Shown piece after piece: positions 28,067-37,900 of a stretch of DNA of 64,000 nucleotides (positions within the stretch are counted from its first letter, which is position 1; the number at the start of each line of letters is the position of its first letter). The notes under the pieces are model-generated. The model ran no database searches. It had not been told where the DNA came from and was given only the letters and a program-made list of their open reading frames with translations. The stretch comes from Gabonibacter massiliensis (GTDB lineage Bacteria > Bacteroidota > Bacteroidia > Bacteroidales > Marinifilaceae). The stretch lies in NCBI GenBank assembly GCA_001487125.1, contig LN913013.1:62001-126000 (forward strand). Reading direction: 5' to 3'. A program made the translations under genes and the position numbers.

Positions 28067-29620
28067 ATGGAAAAGGTTTTTCGTTATCTTTTTATTTTCG
28101 TTGATTTAATGATAGAAGTTATGGAAATCTTTTATGCGGCATTGCCTATTCTTTTATTGATTATCCTGATGGGATTCTTTAAAATGTCGGGGGATGCAAG
28201 CAGTGCGATTACTTTGATCGTAACGGCATTTTTGGCTATGTTTGCTTTTCATAGTTCGCTACGGGATACGGCACTTTCTTTTGTGTACGGTATGTTAAAG
28301 GCGCTGGTTCCTATTCTTTTTATTATTCTGATGGCTATATATAGTTATAACGTATTGTTACGTACGAAAAAAATAGAGGTGTTGAAGCAACAATTTTCCT
28401 CTATTTCCACGGATAAAAGCATACAAGTACTTTTGATTACCTGGGGATTTGGCGGGTTGTTGGAGGGAATGGCAGGATTTGGTACCGCTGTTGCCATCCC
28501 GGCAGCCATATTGATTAGCCTGGGGTTCCGGCCGCTTTTTTCTGCTGTCGTGAGTTTGATTGCCAATAGTGTTCCGACGGCTTTTGGCGCCGTGGGGGTG
28601 CCTGTGATTGTTTTGGCTCAGGAAACGGGTTTGCCGGTAAGTCCTTTGAGTACGGCTGTGGTGCTTCAATTATCCGTGTTGATGTTTTTAGTACCTTTCG
28701 TCCTTACGTTTTTAGCAGATCCAAAACTTAAATCTTTGCCTAAAAATTTGGTATTAAGTATGTTGGTCGGAAGTTTTTCTTTAGCTGCCCAGTATTTGTC
28801 GGCTCGTTATATAGGAGCGGAAACTCCGGCCATTATCGGTAGTATTGTTGCGGCGGTCGTTATTGTTTCTTTCGGAAAGTTGATTCGTAAAGAGGGGAAG
28901 AAAAGAGTAGAATCTCCGTATCGGGGAAAAGAGATCGTGTCGGCATGGATGGTTTATGTTTTGATTATGTTTTTCGTGTTGGTAACGAGTCCGATATTTC
29001 CGACGATAAAAAACTCTTTACAATCCGTTGGGGTATCAACCGTTTCTTTTACCATTCGCGGAGAGGAAAACCGGTATGTTATTCAGTGGTTGACCCAAGG
29101 GGGAGTCCTTTTGTTTTTAGGTTCCTTTATCGGGGGATTGATTCAAGGAGCTTCAGCCGGAGTGCTGTTGCGTTTACTTTGGAAAACGTTCATTCAATTG
29201 AGAAAAACGGTCGTTACGGTGATTTGTTTGGTCGGTCTCTCTTCCGTCATGGAGACAGCCGGAATGATACAGGTTTTGGCAATGGCTTTATCCGCGGCGA
29301 CCGGGGCTTTGTACCCTTTTTTTGCTCCGACGATCGGGGCTTTAGGTACTTTTTTAACCGGAAGCGATACGTCGGCTAATATCCTTTTTGGAAAGTTGCA
29401 AGCAGGGGTAGCGGAACATATTCAAGTGGATCCCAATTGGTTGTCTGCCGCCAATACTGCCGGAGCGACGGGAGGAAAAATTATCTCTCCGCAGAGTATT
29501 GCAATTGCAACGTCGGCGACTGATCAGCAGGGACAGGAGGGAGCTATATTGAAGGCGGCTATTCCTTACGCGTTAGCCTATGTTATAATTACAGGAGTTA
29601 TTGTTTGTTTATTCGCGTGA
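28067..29620 (+). CDS. lctP: L-lactate permease (LctP family)
   Basis: A 517-residue protein with about 13 transmembrane helices. LctP-family hallmarks are EGMAGFGTAVAIPAAILISL, SVPTAFGAVGVPVIVLAQET, GALGTFLTGSDTSANILFGK and a C-terminal AGATGGKIISPQSIAIA. It should catalyse lactate (or glycolate) uptake through the inner membrane by proton symport. It lies 97 nt before lutABC in the same direction, which fits import of the substrate those genes oxidise. The first 14-20 residues are not typical of the family, so an internal ATG such as that at 28109 could be the true start. Confidence 0.9.
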   Translation: MEKVFRYLFIFVDLMIEVMEIFYAALPILLLIILMGFFKMSGDASSAITLIVTAFLAMFAFHSSLRDTALSFVYGMLKALVPILFIILMAIYSYNVLLRTKKIEVLKQQFSSISTDKSIQVLLITWGFGGLLEGMAGFGTAVAIPAAILISLGFRPLFSAVVSLIANSVPTAFGAVGVPVIVLAQETGLPVSPLSTAVVLQLSVLMFLVPFVLTFLADPKLKSLPKNLVLSMLVGSFSLAAQYLSARYIGAETPAIIGSIVAAVVIVSFGKLIRKEGKKRVESPYRGKEIVSAWMVYVLIMFFVLVTSPIFPTIKNSLQSVGVSTVSFTIRGEENRYVIQWLTQGGVLLFLGSFIGGLIQGASAGVLLRLLWKTFIQLRKTVVTVICLVGLSSVMETAGMIQVLAMALSAATGALYPFFAPTIGALGTFLTGSDTSANILFGKLQAGVAEHIQVDPNWLSAANTAGATGGKIISPQSIAIATSATDQQGQEGAILKAAIPYALAYVIITGVIVCLFA

Positions 29621-29717
29621 AAGAAATTTAAACGCTAAAGATTGTATTTTTGGAAAGATGAATGTATTACAATGAAAAAATGGGATAGAATCCGTTTTTC
29701 AAATTAAAATATAACAT

Positions 29718-30455
29718 ATGAAGATAGGTTTATTTATTCCCTGTTATGTCAATGCGATATATCCGAAAGTAGGCGTGGCTTCTTACAGGTTGTTGAAGTC
29801 CTTGGGGATAGACGTGGATTATCCTTTAGAGCAGACTTGTTGCGGCCAGCCTATGGCGAACGGCGGTTTTGAACACGATTCGATCGGTTTGGCAAAGAAG
29901 ATGGAGGAGTTATTCGAAAAATACGATTATGTAGTCGGACCTTCGGCCAGTTGTGTCGTTTTTGTCAAAGAGAATTATCCTCGGTTGTTGCGTAAAGAGG
30001 AACATGCTTGTATCGGTAGCCGGATATATGAGATCTGTGAATTCTTGCATGATGTGGTAAAAGTAGATCAGTTGGATGCCTGTTTCCCGCATAAGGTGAG
30101 TTTGCATAATAGTTGCCACGGGGAGCGCTTGCTGCATCTCTCTTCCCCGAGCGAGTTGAATATTCCCCGGTTTTCCAAGTTGAGGGATTTACTTTCCCTG
30201 GTGAAAGGGGTGGAGGTAGTGGAACCGAAGCGGGTAGACGAATGTTGCGGTTTCGGAGGCATGTTTGCCGTGGAGGAGGCGGCAACCTCCGTGTGCATGG
30301 GGGAAGATAAGGTAAGGGATCATATGTCGACCGGGGCGGAGTTTATTACCGGTGCTGATAGTTCCTGCCTGATGCATATGGAGGGAGTTATCAGACGTGA
30401 AAAATTACCGATCAAAACGATTCATATCATTGAAATTTTAACCTCGAGATTATGA
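29718..30455 (+). CDS. lutA: lactate utilisation protein A (Fe-S oxidoreductase)
   Basis: A 245-residue cytosolic protein with two cysteine-rich CCG domains: TCCGQPMANGG (about residue 40) and DECCGFGGMFA (about residue 174), preceded by HNSCHGERL. These are heterodisulfide-reductase-like CCG motifs that bind iron-sulfur clusters in LutA/YkgE. With LutB and LutC it forms the L-lactate-oxidising complex producing pyruvate. Its stop overlaps the lutB start by 4 nt (ATGA). Confidence 0.94.
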   Translation: MKIGLFIPCYVNAIYPKVGVASYRLLKSLGIDVDYPLEQTCCGQPMANGGFEHDSIGLAKKMEELFEKYDYVVGPSASCVVFVKENYPRLLRKEEHACIGSRIYEICEFLHDVVKVDQLDACFPHKVSLHNSCHGERLLHLSSPSELNIPRFSKLRDLLSLVKGVEVVEPKRVDECCGFGGMFAVEEAATSVCMGEDKVRDHMSTGAEFITGADSSCLMHMEGVIRREKLPIKTIHIIEILTSRL

Positions 30456-31822
30456 GTACACATGCTAAAGCGGCCGAAAAATTTATAGCCGATAAGGAAC
30501 GGACACGGTGGCACGACCAGGCCCTTTTTTTTGTCAGGGAGAAACGTGATAAAATGGCCTTCGGTGTGCCGGAATGGGAGAAATTGCGGGAGATGGCAAG
30601 TCGTATAAAACAACATACCATCAGCCATCTGGCTTACTATTTGGAAGAGTTCGAAAAACATGCCGCGGAAAACGGAATTCATGTGCATTGGGCTAAGGAT
30701 GCGGAGGAGCACAATCGAATAGTATATGAAATCATCAAAAAACATGACGGTAAGAATTTGATAAAAAGTAAATCCATGTTGTCCGAAGAGTGCGGAATGA
30801 CTCCGTTTCTGGCCGAACAGGGTATTGATGTCGTGGAGTCGGATTTGGGAGAGCGGATCATGCAGTTGATGGGAATGCCGCCCAGTCATATTGTTTTACC
30901 GGCAATCCATGTAAAACGGGAAGAGGTGGGAAAGGTTTTTGAAAAATACTTGCATACGGAACCGGGAAATAGTGATCCTACCTATTTGACCCACGCGGCC
31001 CGGGCAAATTTGAGAGAGAAGTTTTTACATGCCGATATTGCCATGACGGGGATAAATTTTGCCGTTGCCTCATCGGGAGCTTTCGTGGTCTGTACCAACG
31101 AGGGGAATGCCGATATGGGAACCTCTTTCCCGAAGGTGCATATTGCCATCATGGGGATGGAAAAGGTAATTCCAGATTACGATGCATTAGCCGTTTATAT
31201 TCGTTTGTTGGCCCGTTCCGCTACCGGCCAACCCTCGACGACTTATACTTCGCATTATAAAAAACCGGTGGAAGGACAAGAGATGCATATCGTGATCGTG
31301 GATAACGGAAGGAGCGATATATTGGGTAATCCTGACCATATAGGTATGTTAAAGTGTATTCGTTGCGGTTCCTGTATCAATACCTGTCCGGTATATCGTC
31401 GTACGGGAGGATATTCCTATTCTTATTTTATTCCGGGCCCGATTGGAATTAATTTGGGGATGTTGAATTCTCCGCAAAAATATTCCGGTAATGTATCGGC
31501 CTGTTCTTTGTGCTATTCTTGTTCCAACGTATGTCCGGCTAAAATCGATCTGGCCGAACAGATCTATAAATGGAGACAGGAGATGGACCGATTGAACCTG
31601 GCCGATCCGATGAAAAAGTTTATGGTAAAGCGTATGAAATGGATAATGAATCATCCCGATTTATTTTATGCAACGGTAAAAGCAGGACGCGTAGCGGAGC
31701 ATATGCCTCGTTTTGTATTGTATAACCGTTTGGATCCTTGGGGAAAAGGACGGGAATTACCCCGGATGGCTCCGGAAACTTTTCATTCCATATGGAAACA
31801 TAATAAGATTGACCATGAATAG
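30452..31822 (+). CDS. lutB: lactate utilisation protein B (Fe-S, LUD domain)
   Basis: A 456-residue protein. An N-terminal LUD domain (about 60-290) contains KSKSMLSEECGM and EGNADMGTSFPKVHI. Two [4Fe-4S] motifs follow: CIRCGSCINTCPVYR (about 307-321) and CSLCYSCSNVCPAK (about 352-365). It acts with LutA and LutC in L-lactate oxidation. It overlaps lutA by 4 nt and lutC by 8 nt, showing tight translational coupling. The length is usual for LutB. Confidence 0.95.
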   Translation: MSTHAKAAEKFIADKERTRWHDQALFFVREKRDKMAFGVPEWEKLREMASRIKQHTISHLAYYLEEFEKHAAENGIHVHWAKDAEEHNRIVYEIIKKHDGKNLIKSKSMLSEECGMTPFLAEQGIDVVESDLGERIMQLMGMPPSHIVLPAIHVKREEVGKVFEKYLHTEPGNSDPTYLTHAARANLREKFLHADIAMTGINFAVASSGAFVVCTNEGNADMGTSFPKVHIAIMGMEKVIPDYDALAVYIRLLARSATGQPSTTYTSHYKKPVEGQEMHIVIVDNGRSDILGNPDHIGMLKCIRCGSCINTCPVYRRTGGYSYSYFIPGPIGINLGMLNSPQKYSGNVSACSLCYSCSNVCPAKIDLAEQIYKWRQEMDRLNLADPMKKFMVKRMKWIMNHPDLFYATVKAGRVAEHMPRFVLYNRLDPWGKGRELPRMAPETFHSIWKHNKIDHE

Positions 31823-32396
31823 TAAAAATGACATATTGAACAGAATAAAAGCTCATCCGGTGCCGGAAGTCGAACGGCCTGCTATGGACTTTGAGCCGAT
31901 GACCTTCGAAGATAAGATTCGACATTTTATGGAGGTGGCGCAATTGGTAGGGTGTGATGTATTCTTACTTGAAAAAGGCGGAGATATAAACGAAACGATT
32001 CGAAAGCAGTATCCGGATGCCAAAGTGATCGCTTCCGATTTGCCGGGTATCGCTTGTGCTACATTGAATCCCGATGCCTTAACGGACCCCCGGGAGTTAA
32101 ACGGGACGGATGTGGGAGTTATCCGCGGGGAATTCGGTGTGATTGAGAACGGAGCTGTATGGATCAGGCAAAGTACAAGGTATAAGGCACTCTATTTTAT
32201 TTCGGAATCTTTGGTTATCGTGTTGGATCGACATCAGATCGTAAACAACATGCATGAAGCTTACCGCCATCCTTATTTTAACGATTTCGGATACGGATGT
32301 TTTATCGCGGGTCCCTCAAAGACAGCTGATATAGAGCAAGCTCTTGTCATCGGAGCACACGGGCCGAAAGCGGTGACGATCATATTAACCGATTAA
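31815..32396 (+). CDS. lutC: lactate utilisation protein C (LUD domain)
   Basis: A 193-residue LUD-domain protein beginning MNSKNDILNRIKAHPVPEVE. GVIRGEFGVIENGAVWI and the C-terminal FIAGPSKTADIEQALVIGAH followed by GPKAV are typical of LutC/YkgG. The frame stays open upstream inside lutB, but the ATG at 31815, overlapping the lutB stop by 8 nt, gives the family's normal N-terminus. It is the third component of the lactate oxidation complex and ends the operon. Confidence 0.94.
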   Translation: MNSKNDILNRIKAHPVPEVERPAMDFEPMTFEDKIRHFMEVAQLVGCDVFLLEKGGDINETIRKQYPDAKVIASDLPGIACATLNPDALTDPRELNGTDVGVIRGEFGVIENGAVWIRQSTRYKALYFISESLVIVLDRHQIVNNMHEAYRHPYFNDFGYGCFIAGPSKTADIEQALVIGAHGPKAVTIILTD

Positions 32397-32406
32397 AGGA
32401 TCGGAT

Positions 32407-32438
32407 GATCGGGTGATGATATGGTGAATCACCCGATC
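32407..32438 (+). terminator. terminator of lctP-lutABC operon
   Basis: GATCGGGTGAT (32407-32417) and ATCACCCGATC (32428-32438) form a perfect 11-bp stem with a 10-nt loop, 10 nt after the lutC stop. The following T tract is weak (GTTTC). Confidence 0.65.
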
Positions 32439-32943
32439 GTTTCATGACGCTACCGATTTGTTTTGTCCCGAAAAGACTCTTCAATTTCGGTCATCCCTGT
32501 TTTCTTTCGGTTCGTCGTCGTGTTAATCGCGGAATCGTGGAATGAGAGGATAACCTGATCCGTCGATCGTCCCTGTAAAAATTTATGTTTGGTCGCGTGT
32601 TGGCTTGAAAATTAAAAAAGAATTAACATTGCGGTTTTAGTGGAAAGAAAAAGGAGATGTAATTCGAGCTTTTTTTTCGTGTAAAAGATCATTATCGGAT
32701 TATATTTATTTTTATGATATTTATTATAATTATTTAATAATATGTGCGTTATTCTTGGTTGGTGTGGTGTTGTTAATTCCTAAATTAAAATATTTCCATG
32801 CTTTATTGTCTTAATTGTGAAGAAGTGATATAATTGTATGCCTATTTGATAAATTCCTTGAAAAAATCGTAATTGACTAACGATTTTATGAAAAAAATAC
32901 ATTTGTTTTTATTATAGCCTTGCGAATGAGATGAAATTTGACG

Positions 32944-32951
32944 TATCTTTG
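32944..32951 (+). promoter_or_regulatory. -7 element for ECF sigma gene 1
   Basis: TATCTTTG matches TAnnTTTG exactly and lies 26 nt before the GTG at 32978. A TTG at 32920-32922 is near the expected -33 distance. Confidence 0.5.
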
Positions 32952-32977
32952 TTTGTAAGATTTAATACAGTTGTTTG

Positions 32978-33559
32978 GTGTCTGCTAATTTACTACAAGA
33001 GTTGAAAACGGGTGATGAACAAGCGTACAAACGTTTGTTTCGGGTTTATTACGCCAATTTAGTCGTTTACGCGAGTACCATATTGAAGGATCGGGAAGTA
33101 GCGGAAGATATCGTTCAGGAGCTATTTATTAATTTTTGGTACGAGAAAAAATACGAGAATATAAGTTCCGAATTGGAACGGTATTTGTTTCGGTCCACTC
33201 GTAATAATTGTATCAATTATATACGGAACGAGAGAAGACATAACGATAAGTTGGTTCGTATGATCGTGAATGAAAAGGAGGAGTGTAAGGTCGATTTGGA
33301 GGAGATGGAAGAGCGGGAAGAATTGTATCGGGCTATGAATCGTTTGCCGGAACAATGCCGGCGTATTTTTAACCTGTGTTGTGTAGAGGGTATGAAATAT
33401 CAGGAAGTTGCCAATCTGTTGGGAATTTCTATAAATACCGTGCGGACACAGATGGCGAGAGCTTTCAAATCATTACGAGTTTCTTTAAATGGAAAATCGT
33501 TTACTGCTTTATTGTATTTTATTTTCTTAAGGTATTCACAATCAGCGAAAACCAAATAA
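32978..33559 (+). CDS. ECF RNA polymerase sigma factor (FecI type) 1
   Basis: A 193-residue ECF sigma factor. Region 2 lies at about 10-80 (DEQAYKRLFRVYYANLVVYA; EDIVQELFINFWYEKK) and region 4 at about 120-175 (RLPEQCRRIFNLCCVEGMKY, then the HTH VANLLGISINTVRTQMARAF). It matches the Bacteroidetes FecI-like family that works with a FecR anti-sigma and a SusC transducer. No ATG fits: the frame opens with TTG (32975) then GTG (32978), and GTG is chosen. It lies 75 nt before the fecR-like gene and should activate the following susCD module. Confidence 0.9.
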   Translation: MSANLLQELKTGDEQAYKRLFRVYYANLVVYASTILKDREVAEDIVQELFINFWYEKKYENISSELERYLFRSTRNNCINYIRNERRHNDKLVRMIVNEKEECKVDLEEMEEREELYRAMNRLPEQCRRIFNLCCVEGMKYQEVANLLGISINTVRTQMARAFKSLRVSLNGKSFTALLYFIFLRYSQSAKTK

Positions 33560-33634
33560 AATAAATTTTTTTCTAAAAAAAACGAAATCCTTGTCACATT
33601 AAATGTAGATTTTGGGGTCTTTTGATAAAATGCA

Positions 33635-34813
33635 ATGTTAAAAGATATGCAAAATTCTATTTGGGAAATAATTGCGGCCAAAATTAACGGTGAGGTGTTG
33701 ACGTTAGAGGAGCAATCGATTTTAAAAGAATGGTTAGAATCTGAGGTCGAGAATCAAGTCGTGCTGGAGAAATTAGAGAAGTATTACTTTGATTGTAAAC
33801 AGGAAAAGTATATCGATGTTGATGTCGCTTATCAGATATGTATAAAGAAACTTCAAGAAAAGCGTAAGACCAGGTATTTAAGAAATATTAAGAAATGGGC
33901 TTATGCGGCTTCTGTTTTACTGTTGTTTTCTTTCTCTTTTTATTATTTTTTCCGTGATAAACCTGTCCGGGTGAAGTCGATGGAATCGTTGAGCATTCAG
34001 GGGGGAGAGACAAAAGCTGTGCTGACTTTGGCTTCAGGAGAGACTATTGCTTTGAGCTTAGATAAAACGTTCACGTTTGTGGAGAAGGGACAGGTGATCA
34101 GCAACAAGGAGGACGGATTGATTTGTTCTGTGACGGGGGACCCCCTTGTTTCGAGTGAAGAGAATCTGAAATATCGTATTTTGGAAGTACCTCGAGGGGG
34201 AGAATATCCTTTGGAGTTGGAAGACGGTACGAGGATATGGGTAAATTCGGAATCCCGATTGAGATTTCCGTTGGCATGGGGGACCAAGGAGCGACGTGTG
34301 TATATCGACGGAGAGGCGTTTTTTGAGGTGAAGAGAGATTCGTCGAGGCCTTTTATCGTGACGAGTAAAGGAATCGATATTCGGGTGTTGGGAACGAAGT
34401 TTAATGTTGCGTCTTACGAGGGTACTTCAGAGATATTTACAACCTTGGTCGAAGGAGCCGTGGCGATTCAAAGCGACGAGAAGTCTTTGGGCGTTTTAAA
34501 GCCGGGAGATCAGGCCGTATTTGATTCGTTGACGGGACAAATGAATGTGCGTCAGGTCGACGTGGCGCTGTATATCTCTTGGAAGGACGGGTATTATAAG
34601 TTTGAAGGAACTACCTTGGAAGAGATCATGAATACGTTGGCCCGGTGGTATAATATAGATATTCATTATGCAAGTGAAGAGTTGAAAGGAATCAGATTTT
34701 CAGGTAGGATAAAGCGTTACGGCGATATTCGTGAATTCTTGGAGATTTTAAAGGGAACCTATGATGTTGATTTCCAAATTGAAAATAGAAGTATAACTGT
34801 GAATAAAAAGTAA
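33635..34813 (+). CDS. FecR-type anti-sigma factor 1 (DUF4974)
   Basis: A 392-residue inner-membrane protein. The N-terminal cytosolic sigma-binding part (1 to about 85) is followed by one transmembrane helix (WAYAASVLLLFSFSFYYFF). The periplasmic FecR domain has PRGGEYPLELEDGTRIWVNS, then GEAFFEVKRDSSRPFIV, and ends in a DUF4974 domain (ISWKDGYYKFEGTTLEEIMN to the end). It should hold sigma factor 1 until SusC signals ligand occupancy. An ATG at 33647 is an alternative start. The stop codon abuts a hairpin. Confidence 0.92.
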   Translation: MLKDMQNSIWEIIAAKINGEVLTLEEQSILKEWLESEVENQVVLEKLEKYYFDCKQEKYIDVDVAYQICIKKLQEKRKTRYLRNIKKWAYAASVLLLFSFSFYYFFRDKPVRVKSMESLSIQGGETKAVLTLASGETIALSLDKTFTFVEKGQVISNKEDGLICSVTGDPLVSSEENLKYRILEVPRGGEYPLELEDGTRIWVNSESRLRFPLAWGTKERRVYIDGEAFFEVKRDSSRPFIVTSKGIDIRVLGTKFNVASYEGTSEIFTTLVEGAVAIQSDEKSLGVLKPGDQAVFDSLTGQMNVRQVDVALYISWKDGYYKFEGTTLEEIMNTLARWYNIDIHYASEELKGIRFSGRIKRYGDIREFLEILKGTYDVDFQIENRSITVNKK

Positions 34814-34887
34814 AACTGAAAATGCTTCCAACATTCTCAGTTTTAGATAACGTGTCCCTTTGTCAAATGCGCGTAGACGCGGGATAC
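34812..34887 (+). promoter_or_regulatory. tandem hairpins between fecR 1 and susC 1
   Basis: First hairpin: 34812-34824 with 34832-34844, 12 of 13 base pairs and a 7-nt loop (AAAACTGA arm pairing with TCAGTTTT), starting inside the fecR stop codon. Second: 34852-34858 (GTGTCCC) can pair with 34881-34887 (GGGATAC), enclosing a GCG/CGC inner stem, about 30 nt before the susC ATG. The fecR2-susC2 gap has the same two-hairpin layout, suggesting an attenuator or mRNA-processing element. Confidence 0.6.
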
Positions 34888-34916
34888 AATGTTTAATGAC
34901 TAAACGCTACAAATTT

Positions 34917-37900
34917 ATGAAAAAGAAATGGATTTTTGCCATGTCACGTGGAAAAACGTGGTTGCAGGAAATTTTATTTACGATGGGAAGGATTACTTTT
35001 TTTATTCTTGCGGGGACAATGCTTCTCTCTGCAAAAGGTTTTCCCCAAAACGAGACCGTCAGCATTAAGATGAAGAATGCGACGTTAATCAAGGTTTTTA
35101 AAGAAATCACGGAACAAAGCGGGTATGATTTTCTTTATAATTATGATCTGATAAAGGGGGAGAGTCGTGTGAACGTGGAGGCGTTGAATGTAGAGGTAAA
35201 AGAGTTGTTACAAGAGATTTTAACACCTCGCGGTTTTGCCTATGAATTTAAAGAAAATTTGATCGTTATCCGATTGGCTCCTAAAGTGGCTGCTCAAGAT
35301 AGTACGAAAAAGGAACCTATCTTGATCAAGGGAGTCGTCGTGGATGAAAAGGGGGTCTTCTTACCCGGAGTTACCGTTCTCGTAAAAGGTACGACCTTGG
35401 GAGTTGCCACGGACGATAAGGGGGCATTTCGCATTCCTATACCCCGGGATACGGCGACTTTAATCTTTACTTTTATCGGAATGCAGACTCAAAACGTAAA
35501 GATCAATGCCTTAAAGGAAGGAGAGGTTAGAAAAGATTTGAAAATCGTCATGAAGGAGGATAAGGTTGCGTTGGAAGATGTCGTTGTGACGGGATATTCC
35601 AATATCCGAAAAGAGAGTTTTACGGGAAATGTAACCACGGTAAACCGGGAACAGCTATTGAGAACCAATAGTAAGAATATGCTTGCGGCTGTTCAGACTT
35701 TCGATCCCTCTTTCCGAATCCGGCAGAGTGCGTGGGGGTCCGACCCGAATAGTTTGCCTGAAATCAATATCCGGGGAGAGTCCAGTATCGGTATGAATAA
35801 AAGTCTGGAATCGGAATATATGAAACAGACACAACGTACCAACCTGAAAGATAACCCTAATTTGCCCGTGTTTATTTTGGACGGATTTGAGGTGGATGTT
35901 CAAAAGATATACGATATGGATATGAACCGGGTGGAAAGTATCACTATCTTGAAAGATGCCGCAGCAACGGCTATGTACGGTTCCCGTGCCGCCAATGGCG
36001 TAATGGTTATCACTACCGTAGCTCCGCAACCGGGAGAAATGCGGGTTACTTATAATTTTACGGGAGGTTTGGAATTGCCGGATCTTTCCGATTACAATCT
36101 CTGTAATGCCGCCGAGAAGTTGGAAGTAGAGCGGTTAGCCGGTGTTTATACGGCTTCTTCTCCGAGCAGTCAGCCGAACAGCGATCAAGATTATTACAAC
36201 AAATTGAATCAGGTATTGAAAGGGGTTGATACCGATTGGTTGGCTCAGCCCTTACACAACGTATTCAATCACAAGCATACGATTTATATAGAAGGTGGTG
36301 TGGAAAGCATACGGTACGGGGTTGATTTCTTCTATGATAAAAACGGTGGAGCGATGAAAGGTTCCTATCGCGACCGTGTCGGAGCAGGTATGTCTTTGGA
36401 TTATCGTTACAAAAAATTGCAAATTCGAAATTACATCTCTTACGCGGGAACGCGTTCTGAAAACTCTCCTTACGGTTTGTTCAGTACGTATGCCTCCCAG
36501 CAACCTTATTTGGAAATATACGATGAAGACGGCGAATACCTGAAGTACCTCAAAGATGGTATCGGTACGAAAGCCAATCCTTTATTCGATGTCACTTTAG
36601 GTGGATTTGACGGTCGTACCCGTTACCATGAATTTCAGGACAACCTGAACGTGAATTTATTTATTTTGGAAGGGTTGCAATTCAAGGGACAGCTGAGTAT
36701 AACCAAAACGACTCAAAAACAGGAGTCTTTTATAGATCCTAAATCTGTATACGCATATAGGAATTCTGGTAGTTACAATGAAAATGAAAGAGGAGAGTTG
36801 ACCCAGAGTTATTCGGATAGTTATAGTTGGAACCTGAATGCCATGTTCTATTATAATAGGGCAATTGAAAAACATTTTATAAATGCGACGCTTGGAATAA
36901 ATATCAAAGAGGATAATTCCAATTCACATACGAGTGTGTTTAAAGGATTCCAGATGGAGGGAATGTATAACCCTTCTTATGCCAAATCTCAACCGGATAA
37001 GACATCCGTAGATGAATCAACCAACCGTTTGATCGGTTTCCTGGCTTCAATAAACTACTCGTATAACGATGTCTATCTTTTTGACGGATCTATACGTTTG
37101 GACGGTTCTTCACAATTCGGTTCGGATAAGAGATATGCTCCCTTCTGGTCCGTTGGTGCTGGTATCAATATCCATAATTACAGTTGGTTGAGGGATAATT
37201 GGTTGTTAAGCAGGTTAAGACTTCGGGCTTCTTACGGTAGTACCGGTAAGGTGAATTTCCCGGCATACACGGCTGTTTCTACTTATGAAGTGGATTCGGA
37301 GCATTGGTATTATACCGGTCCTGCTACTTCCTTAAAATACCTGGGTAATCCGAAATTGAAATGGGAAACTACCAAAACGACGGATGTCGGTTTCGAATTG
37401 GGATTCCTTAATGACCGTATACTGTTGTCTGCCAATTATTATATCAAGAAGACGGTGGATTTGATCGACCAGATTTCAATTCGTCCCTCTTCCGGTTTCA
37501 GCGAATACCGGGACAATTCGGGTTCTGTCGAGAATAAGGGTTTTGAAATAGACTTATCCGCTACTCTTTACCGGGATAAGGATTGGATCGTTAGCTTTAT
37601 GGGTAATATGGGAGGAAACAAGAATAAGATAACGAAATTGGGAGCCGCGGCAGAAGCTTATAACGAGGCAATTAACGAGGCTTATCAAAACGGTTCGTCT
37701 TATTACACGCAGTATGCTCCGTTTACGAGATATTATAAAGGTGCATCGACAACAGCTATTTATGCCGTACGTTCGGCAGGAATCGATCCGGCAAACGGTA
37801 AGGAAAAATATATAAAAAGAGATGGTTCGAGTACCTATACTTGGGATTCCAATGACCAGGTGGTTGTCGGAGATGAATTACCCGACGTACAGGGGTCTTT

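Larger units (their letters stand above)
32397..32977. other. 580-bp gap between lutC and sigma factor gene
   Basis: It holds the lut terminator at 32407-32438, then a moderately GC stretch (about 32440-32600) with no convincing gene (the longest ATG frame, at 32444, has 33 codons), then a very AT-rich stretch leading to the promoter-like TATCTTTG at 32944. I see no RNA gene. Confidence 0.5.

Noticed and set aside
31713-31814. Upstream extension of lutC inside lutB
   Set aside because: The frame is open, but the extra 34 residues do not resemble LutC and would give a 110-nt overlap; the ATG at 31815 with an 8-nt overlap fits the operon.
32444-32545. 33-codon frame after lutC
   Set aside because: No ribosome-binding site, no recognisable content, and it directly follows the lut terminator.
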